Origin: Pseudomonas zanjanensis
GTDB lineage: Bacteria > Pseudomonadota > Gammaproteobacteria > Pseudomonadales > Pseudomonadaceae
Direction of reading: 5' to 3'
Assembly: GCF_014268745.2 (NCBI RefSeq)
Contig: NZ_JABWRB020000012.1
Coordinates: 1-37,706, forward strand
Length of the DNA: 37,706 nucleotides
In this document: in pieces, positions 26,244 to 32,717 of the stretch
Layout of the letters: each line of letters begins with the position of its first letter
How positions within the stretch are numbered: the stretch's first letter is position 1
Translations under genes and position numbers: made by a program
The notes under the pieces: model-generated
What the model was told of the DNA's origin: nothing
The model's database searches: none
The model's input: the letters and a program-made list of their open reading frames with translations, nothing else

Positions 26244-26335
26244 TGTGGGAGCGGGCTTGCTCGCGAAGGCGGTGTATCAGGCGATATATATGTTGAATGA
26301 CAATCCGCTTTCGCGAGCAAGCCCGCTCCCACAGG
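26244..26335. repeat. REP pair
   Basis: Inverted REP copies (GCGGGCTTGC core) lie between the 8-oxoguanine deaminase start and the stop of the SDR gene, both on the minus strand. The central loop contains an ATATATA tract. Confidence 0.92.
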
Positions 26336-26363
26336 GGATCGGTGTGCCACAGGTATCGGGTGG

Positions 26364-27050
26364 TTACCAGGGGATTGTTTCGCCTTTGTAATTGACGAAG
26401 TGATGCCCACCCTTGCCGGCGAAGGCATTCACTTGGTCGATCAGCCCACGGGTGCTGGTCTCGACATCGAGGTCCGCGCCTTCGCCGCCCATGTCGGTCT
26501 TTACCCAACCCGGGTGCAGCGACAGTACCGTCAATGACTGCTCGCCCAGTTGGCTGACGAAGCTGTTGGTCATGGAGTTGAGCGCTGCCTTGCTGGCCTT
26601 GTACAGCGCCAGTTCCGGCGCGTCGGGCATGGTCACGCTGCCCAGCACTGAACTCATGAATGCCAGCACGCCGCTGCCGTCGCGGATCTGGCCGACGAAG
26701 CGCTGGGCCAGGTTGATCGGCGCCACCGCGTTGGTGAAGAACAGCTGGCCGACTTCGGCCAGCGTCGCGCCGCCCGGGCTCTGGTTATCCGGGCCCTTGA
26801 CCCCGGCGTTGACGAACAACAGGTCGAAGGTCTCGCCCTTGAGCTGCTGGCTCAGGGCGATGACGGCTTGCTGGTCGTCCATGTCGAGTTTTTCGATCCG
26901 CACCGGGCCCAGCGCTTTCAAAGCCTCGGCGTTCTGCGGGTTGCGCACGGTGGCGGTCACGTTCCAGCCATCGCTGAGCAGCGTCTTCACCAGGCCGAGG
27001 CCCAGGCCCCGGGAGGCGCCGATGATCAATGCGTTTCTTGCCGAAGTCAT
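26364..27050 (-). CDS. short-chain dehydrogenase/reductase
   Basis: A 228-residue classical-type SDR: cofactor motif GASRGLG (about residues 9-15), an Asp after VRIEKLDMDD suggesting the adenine pocket, FVNAGV (about 81-86), catalytic Ser in MSSVLGS (about 134-140), and YKASK (about 151-155, Tyr and Lys). Arg36 in ATVRNP suggests NADPH preference. Start 27050 is preferred over an ATG three codons upstream because AAGGA is 8 bases away. The substrate is unknown; carbonyl reduction is expected. It lies 25 bases downstream of the MerR-family gene, so the two form an operon, and it may detoxify whatever that regulator senses. Confidence 0.88.
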   Translation of the reverse strand: MTSARNALIIGASRGLGLGLVKTLLSDGWNVTATVRNPQNAEALKALGPVRIEKLDMDDQQAVIALSQQLKGETFDLLFVNAGVKGPDNQSPGGATLAEVGQLFFTNAVAPINLAQRFVGQIRDGSGVLAFMSSVLGSVTMPDAPELALYKASKAALNSMTNSFVSQLGEQSLTVLSLHPGWVKTDMGGEGADLDVETSTRGLIDQVNAFAGKGGHHFVNYKGETIPW

Positions 27051-27075
27051 GAGGGGCATCCTTGAAAGAAAAAGG

Positions 27076-27426
27076 TCACGGGTTTAATGGACAACGTTGC
27101 CCGAGCCGTTGTTTCAGCTCTTGACGCAACGCGTCGAGTTCGGTCATGCGGGTTTCGATCAGGTTCAGCTTGTCTTGCAGCAATTGCGTCACGGCGCAGT
27201 CGGGGTCGGGGGCGTTCCACAGGGCGGCGACGCTCGCGCCGATCTCGCCCAGGGTAAAGCCCAGGCGCTGGGCGGTCTTGATATAGAGCACCAGTTGGAC
27301 GATGTCGGCGGGGTAGTCGCGATAGCCATTGGCGCTGCGCGATGCTGCGATCAGGCCACGTTGCTCGTAGAAACGCAGCGTGTCTCGACTGACGGCGCAG
27401 GCTTGGGCTAATTCACCGATACGCAT
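27076..27426 (-). CDS. MerR-family transcriptional regulator
   Basis: A 116-residue small MerR-family protein. The winged HTH is MRIGELAQACAVSRDTLRFYEQRGLI (1-26), followed by RSANGYRDYP (30-39) and LVLYIKTAQRLGFTLGEIG (45-63); the dimerisation helix runs from about residue 80 to 110. There is only one Cys in the loop preceding it (PDPDCAV) and one near the end (QRCPLNP), so it is not a canonical metal sensor; redox or electrophile sensing is possible. Start 27426 is the family's normal N-terminus. It is upstream of the SDR gene and diverges from the small membrane protein gene, in front of which lies a MerR-type promoter. Confidence 0.88.
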   Translation of the reverse strand: MRIGELAQACAVSRDTLRFYEQRGLIAASRSANGYRDYPADIVQLVLYIKTAQRLGFTLGEIGASVAALWNAPDPDCAVTQLLQDKLNLIETRMTELDALRQELKQRLGQRCPLNP

Positions 27427-27444
27427 TGCGAAGCTCCAGAGGAC

Positions 27445-27476
27445 TTGACCTTGGAGCATACCCCAGGCTTTAGCCT
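27445..27476 (+). promoter_or_regulatory. MerR-type promoter upstream of the membrane protein gene
   Basis: -35 TTGACC (27445-27450) with an over-long spacer to a -10-like TAGCCT (27471-27476; 20 bases). The dyad CCTTGGAG-CATA-CCCCAGG (27449-27467) is largely symmetric. Elongated spacing with a spacer dyad is how MerR-family activators work, so the adjacent regulator should control the plus-strand gene. Confidence 0.65.
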
Positions 27477-27507
27477 CTTTGCTCCTCGATTATCTGGAGC
27501 AACGTGT

Positions 27508-27942
27508 ATGTGGAGTTCGATGCAATATCGCCGGGTGGTGCTTGGCAGCGCCTGGTACGACCTGATCGTGTCGGCCGCGCTGGCCACGCCGTGGAGCTTT
27601 GCGGCGGTGCATGGCGTGTTGGTGAGCATGACTCAGCTCTTTGACCTGCCTGGGGACCTGCCACCGTTTGCGCCGGCGCATGTGCTGATGGTGAATCTGA
27701 TGGGCTCGATTGTCTGCGTGTGGGCGGTGCTGCGGATTCGTGATCCGCAGGCGCTGTATGGGCGTTATGACGCGACGGGGCGGTTTCTATTCTCGGCCTG
27801 GATGCTGTATGCGCTGCTTCATGGAGCCAGTGCGGTGTTGTGGGTTTTCCTGTTTTTCGAAGTGGTGTGGGGCGTCGTGCAGATGCTGCCCGTCCGTGGC
27901 GAGGGAGCTTGCTCCCGCTGGGGGGCGCAGCACCCCTCATAG
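27508..27942 (+). CDS. small four-helix membrane protein, C-terminus encoded by REP
   Basis: A 144-residue membrane protein of unknown family. Start 27508 has GGAG 8 bases upstream; the next ATG at 27520 has a cramped spacing. Hydrophobic stretches at about residues 10-30, 57-75, 92-110 and 108-128 suggest four helices, with a cytoplasmic LRIRDPQALYGRYDATGR loop between the second and third. The last 15 residues (RGEGACSRWGAQHPS) are encoded by a REP element that begins at about 27895, and the stop codon lies within it, so the original C-terminus was probably near VVQMLPV. It is divergent from the MerR/SDR operon and has a MerR-type promoter. Function is unknown; a DoxX-like role is possible but not shown. 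Confidence 0.75.
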   Translation: MWSSMQYRRVVLGSAWYDLIVSAALATPWSFAAVHGVLVSMTQLFDLPGDLPPFAPAHVLMVNLMGSIVCVWAVLRIRDPQALYGRYDATGRFLFSAWMLYALLHGASAVLWVFLFFEVVWGVVQMLPVRGEGACSRWGAQHPS

Positions 27943-27990
27943 GCAGGCGACTGCTGCGCAGTCGAGCGGGAGCAAGCTCCCTCGCCACAG
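27896..27990. repeat. REP pair overlapping the end of a coding region
   Basis: Inverted GTGGCGAGGGAGCTTGCTCC-type copies at both ends with CTGCTGCGCAG-type inner pairing. The left copy overlaps the last 47 bases of the membrane protein gene; the right end stops just before the stop of the ABC permease gene. Confidence 0.9.
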
Positions 27991-27995
27991 GGTTC

Positions 27996-28922
27996 TCAAT
28001 GCCCCGCCTGCCAAGGCTGCCCCAGGGACACCGGCGCATACAGCCGCGTGCGCACGGCATCCCGGGACAGCAACACCAGCACCAAAATGGTCGCGGCATA
28101 CGGCAGCATTGCCAACAGGCTCGACGGAATCGCCAACCCCAATCCCTGGGCCACCAGGTGCAGGATGCTGGCGAGGCCGAACAGGTAGGCGCCCAGCAGC
28201 AGGCGCCACACCCGCCAACTGGCGAACACCACCAGCGCCAGGGCGATCCAGCCGCGCCCGGCGCTCATGTTCTCGGCCCACATCGGCGTGTAGGCCAGCG
28301 ACAGATAGGCGCCGGCCAACCCGGCCATGGCGCCGCCAAACAGCACCGCCAAGGTCCGCACCCACAACACCGGCAGGCCCATGGCACTGGCGGCATCGGG
28401 GTTCTCGCCGACGGCCTGGATGATCAGCCCGGCGCGGCTCTTTACGATCACCCACGCCACCAGCGCAAACAGCGCAAAAGAGAGGTACACCAGCAGGTCC
28501 TGGGCGAACAGCATTCGTCCGATCAGCGGGATGTCACTCAAGTAGGGTATGGCCAGCGGCTCAAAGCCGGCCAACGGCTTGCCGACCCAGGCCGCCCCGA
28601 CAAAGCTCGACAGGCCCACCCCGAAAATCGTCAGCGCCAGTCCGGTGGCGACCTGATTGGCGTTGAACACCAGCGCCACCAGCGCGAACAATGCCGACAA
28701 CAGCATTCCCGCGGCCATTGCCAACAGCACGCCGAGCCAGAGGTGGCCGCTGTTGAACGCGACGATAAAACCAATCACCGCGCCGAACAGCATCATCCCT
28801 TCCTGGCCCAGGTTCAGGACGCCGCTTTTTTCGCAAACCAACTCACCCAGGGCCACCAGCAGCAGCGGTGTGCCGCAGCGAACCATGGCATAGAAAATAT
28901 TGCTCAACAGGTCGATATCCAT
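27996..28922 (-). CDS. nucleoside-type ABC transporter permease (second)
   Basis: A 308-residue inner-membrane permease of the BPD_transp_2 (branched-chain/nucleoside) type, with about eight to nine helices. GTPLLLVALGELVCEKSGVLNLGQEGMMLFGAVIGF (residues 18-53) is the characteristic N-terminal block of NupQ/YufQ-like permeases of BMP-dependent transporters. The ATPase-coupling region is near GENPDAASAMGLPVLWVRTLAVLFGGAMAGLAGAYLS (residues 160-196). The ATG at 28922 shares one base with the upstream gene's TGA (TGATG), with GGAG 8 bases away, so translation is coupled. It is the last gene of the ATPase-permease-permease operon and would pass purine or pyrimidine nucleosides or bases delivered by the BMP-family binding protein. 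Confidence 0.92.
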   Translation of the reverse strand: MDIDLLSNIFYAMVRCGTPLLLVALGELVCEKSGVLNLGQEGMMLFGAVIGFIVAFNSGHLWLGVLLAMAAGMLLSALFALVALVFNANQVATGLALTIFGVGLSSFVGAAWVGKPLAGFEPLAIPYLSDIPLIGRMLFAQDLLVYLSFALFALVAWVIVKSRAGLIIQAVGENPDAASAMGLPVLWVRTLAVLFGGAMAGLAGAYLSLAYTPMWAENMSAGRGWIALALVVFASWRVWRLLLGAYLFGLASILHLVAQGLGLAIPSSLLAMLPYAATILVLVLLSRDAVRTRLYAPVSLGQPWQAGH

Positions 28923-30028
28923 CACAAGGCTCCTGCCTGTACCGCGGTGGTTCGGGCGCGCCGGATCCAGCGCAGGTTCAGGCGGGGCCGGTAGAGAATC
29001 AGCACGTCGCAGGCCAACAGGAAAAACAGCATCATCCCCTGGAACAACTGGGTGATTGCCTGGGGCAGGTTCAGCGACATCTGCGCACTCTCACCGCCGA
29101 TATACAGCAAGGCCATCAACAGGCTGGCAAACAGAATGCCGATCGGATTGAGGCGCCCGAGGAATGCCACGGTAATCGCCGCATAGCCATAGCCCGGCGA
29201 CACCTGCGGCACCAGTTGGCCGATCGGCCCGGCGACTTCGCAGACGCCGGCCAGACCGGCCAGCGCACCGCTGATCAGCAGCGCCAGCCACACCAGTGGC
29301 TTCTGGCGAAAACCGGCAAAACCAGCGGCGCGGGCATCGAGGCCCAGCACCTTGATCTGAAAGCCAACAAAGCTTTTCTGCAGCAAGACCCACACCGCTA
29401 CCAGCGCCAGCAGGGCGAAATACAGCCCGGCATGAACCCGGCCATCGTCCAGCAGCAACGGCAGGCGACTGGCCTCGCCGAACATCGCCGACTCGGGGAA
29501 GTTGAACCCCGCCGGGTCTTTCAACGGCCCGTGGACGCAAAAGAGCAGCAGGTTCAGGGCGATGTAATTGAGCATGATGCTGGTCAGGATCTCGTTGGCG
29601 TTGAAGCGCGTGCGCAGCCACGCCGTGAGCGCGGCCCAAGCCGCCCCGGCCAGGGTGCCGGTCAGCAGGATCAACACCAATGCCCAGCGACTCTGCACGT
29701 CGATGATGTTCACCGCCACGGCACTGCCGGCCAGGGCGCCCAGCAGCAATTGGCCTTCGGCGCCGATGTTCCAGATCCGCGCCTGATAGGCCACTGCCAG
29801 GCCGAGGGCGCAGAGCAGGATCGGCAAGGTCTTGATCAGCCATTCGGACACGCCGTACAGGTCGCTGATCGGGGCGATCAACAGGGTGTACAACGTTTGC
29901 AACGGGTCATGCCCAAGGGCGATAAACAGCAGCGAGCCGCAGCCCAGGGTCAACACGGCGGCCAAGAGCGGCGAGCACCAGAGCATCAGGCGCGATTGCT
30001 GGCCGCGGGGTTCGAGAGAAAGCAGCAT
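28922..30028 (-). CDS. nucleoside-type ABC transporter permease (first)
   Basis: A 368-residue permease, the larger partner (NupP/YufP-like) of the pair. It has about ten helices, a short cytoplasmic N-terminus, then LWCSPLLAAVLTLGCGSLLFIALG (helix 1), and the family blocks AYQARIWNIGAEGQLLLGALAGS (about 80-102), FNANEILTSIMLNYIALNLL (about 141-160) and the coupling region VLGLDARAAGFAGF (about 240-253). NANEILTSIMLN is a diagnostic sequence of the nucleoside permease group. The start at 30028 follows CGGAG by 6 bases; it is 11 bases after the ATPase stop. Together with the downstream permease it forms the heterodimeric membrane channel. Confidence 0.92.
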   Translation of the reverse strand: MLLSLEPRGQQSRLMLWCSPLLAAVLTLGCGSLLFIALGHDPLQTLYTLLIAPISDLYGVSEWLIKTLPILLCALGLAVAYQARIWNIGAEGQLLLGALAGSAVAVNIIDVQSRWALVLILLTGTLAGAAWAALTAWLRTRFNANEILTSIMLNYIALNLLLFCVHGPLKDPAGFNFPESAMFGEASRLPLLLDDGRVHAGLYFALLALVAVWVLLQKSFVGFQIKVLGLDARAAGFAGFRQKPLVWLALLISGALAGLAGVCEVAGPIGQLVPQVSPGYGYAAITVAFLGRLNPIGILFASLLMALLYIGGESAQMSLNLPQAITQLFQGMMLFFLLACDVLILYRPRLNLRWIRRARTTAVQAGAL

Positions 30029-30039
30029 GTGGAACTCCG

Positions 30040-31593
30040 TTAAACCGGCGCGGGGGCAGGGGATTGAGGGGCGTCGAACTGGCCGGCCATCCAGGCGCCG
30101 ACGTCGCTGAGGCGGGTCTCGACGGTGGGACGCAAGGCCGACAGACGCCCGCCGCACAAGGCCCCGAGACGGTCGCTGATCTGAAACAGTTCATCGAGGT
30201 CTTCGGAGATCACCAGGATCGCCGCGCCCGCGTCGCGCAGGGTGATCAGGGCGCGATGGATGGTCGCTGCCGCGCCGACGTCCACGCCCCAGGTCGGGTG
30301 CGCGGCCACCAGCAGCTTTGGCTGTTGCAGGATTTCCCGGCCCAGGATGAATTTTTGCAAGTTGCCCCCCGAAAGGCTGCGCGCTGGGGTTTTGGTGTCG
30401 GGCGTCTTCACGCCAAAACGACGGATGATCTCCTCGGCCAGGTGTTCGACCTTGCTGCGTAGAACCAGCCCATGGCTGACCAGGCCCTGTTGGAAGGCGC
30501 TGAGCAAGGCGTTATCCGCCAGGCTCAATTGCGGCACGGCGCCATGGCCCAGGCGTTCGGCGGGGACGAATGCCAGGCCAAGCTGGCGACGAGCGTCGGG
30601 GCGCAGGTGCGCTACGGGCTGGCCGCCGAATCGAATCGTTTCGCCTTGCTGGCGGGGAAGCGGCGTTTCCCCACTGAGCAACGCCAGCCATTCATCCTGG
30701 CCATTGCCCGCCACCCCGGCGATGCCGACGATTTCGCCGCTGCAAACCTCAAGGTCAATGTCCCGTAGCGAGCAGCCGAACGGGTCCGGGTTGTGCCAAG
30801 ACAGTTTGTTGATGTGCAGGAAGGCTTTGTCTGCGCTGACCTTGGGGTAATCCATGATCAATCCTGCGGCCTCGCCAACCATCAGTTGCGCCAGCTCTCG
30901 GTCCGAGCAATGCGCCGGGGTGCAATGCCCTGAGACGCGTCCGCCGCGCAGCACCGTGGCGCTGTGGCACAACGCGCGCACCTCCCCGAGCTTGTGGCTG
31001 ATAAACAAAATGCTGCAGCCCTCGCTCGCCAGGCGGCGCAAGGTCACGAACAGTTCTTCGGCTTCTGCGGGCGTGAGTACCGAGGTCGGTTCATCGAGAA
31101 TCAACAGCTGAATGTCTTGCATCAGGCAGCGAATGATCTCTACCCGCTGGCGTTCGCCAATCGACAGGCTGTGGACCAGCCGCTGCGGTTCCAGGGCCAT
31201 GCCGTAGCGCCGGGAAACTTCGCGGATCCGGGGCTCCAGTTGCGCTGGCGTACCGGCTGCCGCGCCCATCGCCAGGGCAATGTTCTGCGCAACGGTGAGG
31301 GTTTCGAACAGCGAGAAATGCTGGAACACCATGCCGATGCCCAGGCTGCGAGCTTGGGCCGGGTTACGCAGGTTGACGCGCTGGCCATGCCAGATCACCT
31401 CACCCGAATCGGCAGCGGTGACGCCGTAGATAATCTTCATCAGGGTGCTTTTTCCCGCACCGTTTTCCCCCAGCAGGGCGTGGATTTCGCCGGGCTGGAT
31501 GCTCAGGTCGATGGCGTCGTTGGCCAGGCAACCGGGGTAGCGTTTGCTGATCTTGCGCAATTGCAGGCGCGCGATGGAGTCGGGGTTGGACAT
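30040..31593 (-). CDS. nucleoside-type ABC transporter ATPase, double-domain
   Basis: A 517-residue cytosolic ATPase with two fused ABC domains, as in NupO/YufO and sugar-type (RbsA-like) transporters. The first domain has Walker A GENGAGKST (about residues 40-48), signature LSIGERQRVEI (about 143-153) and Walker B LLILDEPTSVL (about 163-173). The second has the degenerate Walker A IAGVAGNGQDEWLALLSG (around 293-310), usual in this family, a good signature SGGNLQKFILGRE (around 408) and an altered Walker B LLVAAHPTWGVDVGAA, so hydrolysis is probably mainly at one site. The first gene of the operon; the ATG at 31593 has a weak ribosome binding site. The 535-base leader contains hairpins and a RutR-like motif. 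Confidence 0.92.
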   Translation of the reverse strand: MSNPDSIARLQLRKISKRYPGCLANDAIDLSIQPGEIHALLGENGAGKSTLMKIIYGVTAADSGEVIWHGQRVNLRNPAQARSLGIGMVFQHFSLFETLTVAQNIALAMGAAAGTPAQLEPRIREVSRRYGMALEPQRLVHSLSIGERQRVEIIRCLMQDIQLLILDEPTSVLTPAEAEELFVTLRRLASEGCSILFISHKLGEVRALCHSATVLRGGRVSGHCTPAHCSDRELAQLMVGEAAGLIMDYPKVSADKAFLHINKLSWHNPDPFGCSLRDIDLEVCSGEIVGIAGVAGNGQDEWLALLSGETPLPRQQGETIRFGGQPVAHLRPDARRQLGLAFVPAERLGHGAVPQLSLADNALLSAFQQGLVSHGLVLRSKVEHLAEEIIRRFGVKTPDTKTPARSLSGGNLQKFILGREILQQPKLLVAAHPTWGVDVGAAATIHRALITLRDAGAAILVISEDLDELFQISDRLGALCGGRLSALRPTVETRLSDVGAWMAGQFDAPQSPAPAPV

Positions 31594-31633
31594 GACAGGC
31601 TCGGGCCGATGGACAGGAATGCCCGTGGATAAA

Positions 31634-31665
31634 GCAATTTCCTGGCCATCAGGTCAGGAAATTGC
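31634..31665. promoter_or_regulatory. palindrome with RutR-like core before the ABC ATPase gene
   Basis: GCAATTTCCTG (31634-31644) and CAGGAAATTGC (31655-31665) are perfectly complementary. The core 31642-31657 reads CTGGCCATCAGGTCAG, matching 10 of 14 RutR consensus positions and 12 of 16 bases of the motif before the binding-protein gene. Its edge lies 49 bases from the ATG. It could be an operator in DNA, a hairpin in the leader RNA, or both. Confidence 0.5.
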
Positions 31666-31677
31666 CTTGAGTGCCGT

Positions 31678-31707
31678 TGCTGAGGCCTTCCGCGTCAGGC
31701 CTGAGCA
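31678..31707. promoter_or_regulatory. second leader inverted repeat
   Basis: TGCTGAGGCCT (31678-31688) and AGGCCTGAGCA (31697-31707) pair at 10 of 11 positions around an 8-base loop. There is no T run on either side. It stands 13 bases from the other palindrome and may belong to the same structured leader. Confidence 0.45.
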
Positions 31708-31847
31708 TCTGTAGTGGGGAAATTCTGCACCGCCTTGGCGCGCACGGGTCTGGCCCAGGCAGCGGTTTGCCCTGAAATGGGTGGTCAAAAATTGAACAAG
31801 CGGCTGTGAGCCATGTCCTTCATGGGGCGGAAGGAGCCATGAACGGG

Positions 31848-31856
31848 TTATCCACA
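31848..31856 (+). other. perfect DnaA box sequence
   Basis: TTATCCACA matches the strict DnaA-box consensus at 9 of 9 positions. It lies in a noncoding region with a second identical copy 202 bases downstream. Confidence 0.5.
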
Positions 31857-32049
31857 GCTTGCTCCACAGTTATTGTGTGCAAGCCGGAAACTCGGGCATA
31901 AGCACTGCGAGGCTTTCTTCTAAAGGTGATAAACCGCCGCAAGCGGTTGTTTTGTGGATGGATTTGTCGTTTCTGCAGGACTTTGGCTGAAAAATGAGCA
32001 ACCCGCTGAAACCCGCATGACAGAAGGGTTACAGAGGGATGTGCTCAGG

Positions 32050-32058
32050 TTATCCACA
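32050..32058 (+). other. perfect DnaA box sequence
   Basis: TTATCCACA, second copy in the same orientation as the one at 31848, 70 bases beyond the YigZ stop. Closely followed by GTGCACAGTGGATGTGG, which contains looser matches. Confidence 0.5.
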
Positions 32059-32128
32059 GTCGGGTGCACAGTGGATGTGGGCAAGTTGAACGATTGCGCG
32101 ATGCCCTGAAAGATTGCAGCCTGCGAAC

Positions 32129-32710
32129 TCAACGCTCCAACAGGATCCGTCCACGGCTCAGGTCGGCCAGTTGCGTTTGCAAGGTTTCGATGTGGGCTTC
32201 GCCCACGGCCAATTGCAGGTCCACGCCATTGGCGGTGAAGCGCTCTTCATTCACCAGCCCACCGCACTCGGCGACGCGCAGTTTCACCAGGGGCAGTTCG
32301 GCGAACCCGCAACTACAGTGCAGCGGCACGCGGCTGATCAATTCGATTTTCTCAGCGTTTTGCAGGCACTTGTTCGCGCCGCCGCCGTAAGCCCGGGCGA
32401 GCCCACCGGTGCCCAGTTGAATCCCGCCATACCAGCGAATCACCAGCACCACGACCTGATCGCAGGCCTGGGCTTCGATCGCGGCCAGGATTGGCCGCCC
32501 GGCGGTGCCACCCGGCTCGCCATCGTCGTTGCTGCGGTACTGGTCGCCGAGTTTCCAGGCCCAGCAGTTGTGGGTGGCATCCAAGTCGCTGTGCTGCTCG
32601 ATGAAAGCCTGGGCATCGGCGGGGCTGGTGATGGGCGCGGCGAAGGTGATGAAGCGGCTTTTGCGAATTTCTTCGCGGTGCTCGCAAAAACCGGCAAGGG
32701 TAAAGGGCAT
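32129..32710 (-). CDS. yigZ: YigZ/IMPACT family protein
   Basis: A 193-residue protein of the UPF0029/IMPACT family. The N-terminal domain (residues 1-115) carries the family's signature: KSRFITFAAPI, ATHNCWAWKLG (about 45-55), SNDDGEPGGTAGRPIL (about 60-75) and VIRWYGGIQLGTGGLARAYG (about 88-107). The C-terminal ferredoxin-like domain follows. E. coli YigZ is structurally known but its function is unresolved; eukaryotic IMPACT affects translation control through GCN1 binding. Its ATG lies 7 bases after the stop of the TetR-family gene, making a two-gene operon that is unusual for this protein. The ribosome binding site is weak, suggesting translation coupled to the upstream gene. Confidence 0.9.
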   Translation of the reverse strand: MPFTLAGFCEHREEIRKSRFITFAAPITSPADAQAFIEQHSDLDATHNCWAWKLGDQYRSNDDGEPGGTAGRPILAAIEAQACDQVVVLVIRWYGGIQLGTGGLARAYGGGANKCLQNAEKIELISRVPLHCSCGFAELPLVKLRVAECGGLVNEERFTANGVDLQLAVGEAHIETLQTQLADLSRGRILLER

Positions 32711-32717
32711 GGCGATC

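Larger units (their letters stand above)
31594..32128. other. 535-base noncoding region before the ABC operon
   Basis: The longest gene-free stretch of the window. It contains a perfect 11-base inverted repeat with 10-base loop (31634-31665) around a RutR-like motif, a second hairpin (31678-31707), two perfect DnaA-box sequences (31848-31856, 32050-32058), a near-match at 31624-31632, and a small stem AACCGC CGCAA GCGGTT followed by GTTTT (31932-31953). Short frames inside it lack coding features. Confidence 0.75.

Noticed and set aside
31594..31740. Known purine riboswitch before the ABC operon
   Set aside because: I could not align the leader to the purine (add/xpt-type) core, and I do not remember the xanthine-riboswitch consensus well enough to claim it. 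Reported only as a structured leader.
31839..31901. A 20-codon frame beginning after AAGGAGCC in the noncoding region
   Set aside because: The ribosome binding site is only two bases from the ATG, the peptide has no recognisable feature, and it runs through a DnaA box.
31932..31953. Stem AACCGC/GCGGTT followed by GTTTT, as a terminator
   Set aside because: The stem is only six base pairs, the T run is short, and no plus-strand gene precedes it.
31848..32058. Chromosomal origin of replication (oriC)
   Set aside because: Only two perfect boxes, no AT-rich unwinding element, and neither dnaA, dnaN, gidA nor rpmH nearby.
31920..32132. A 70-codon minus-strand frame upstream of the ABC operon
   Set aside because: No ribosome binding site, low-complexity Ser/Thr/Pro composition and no motif.
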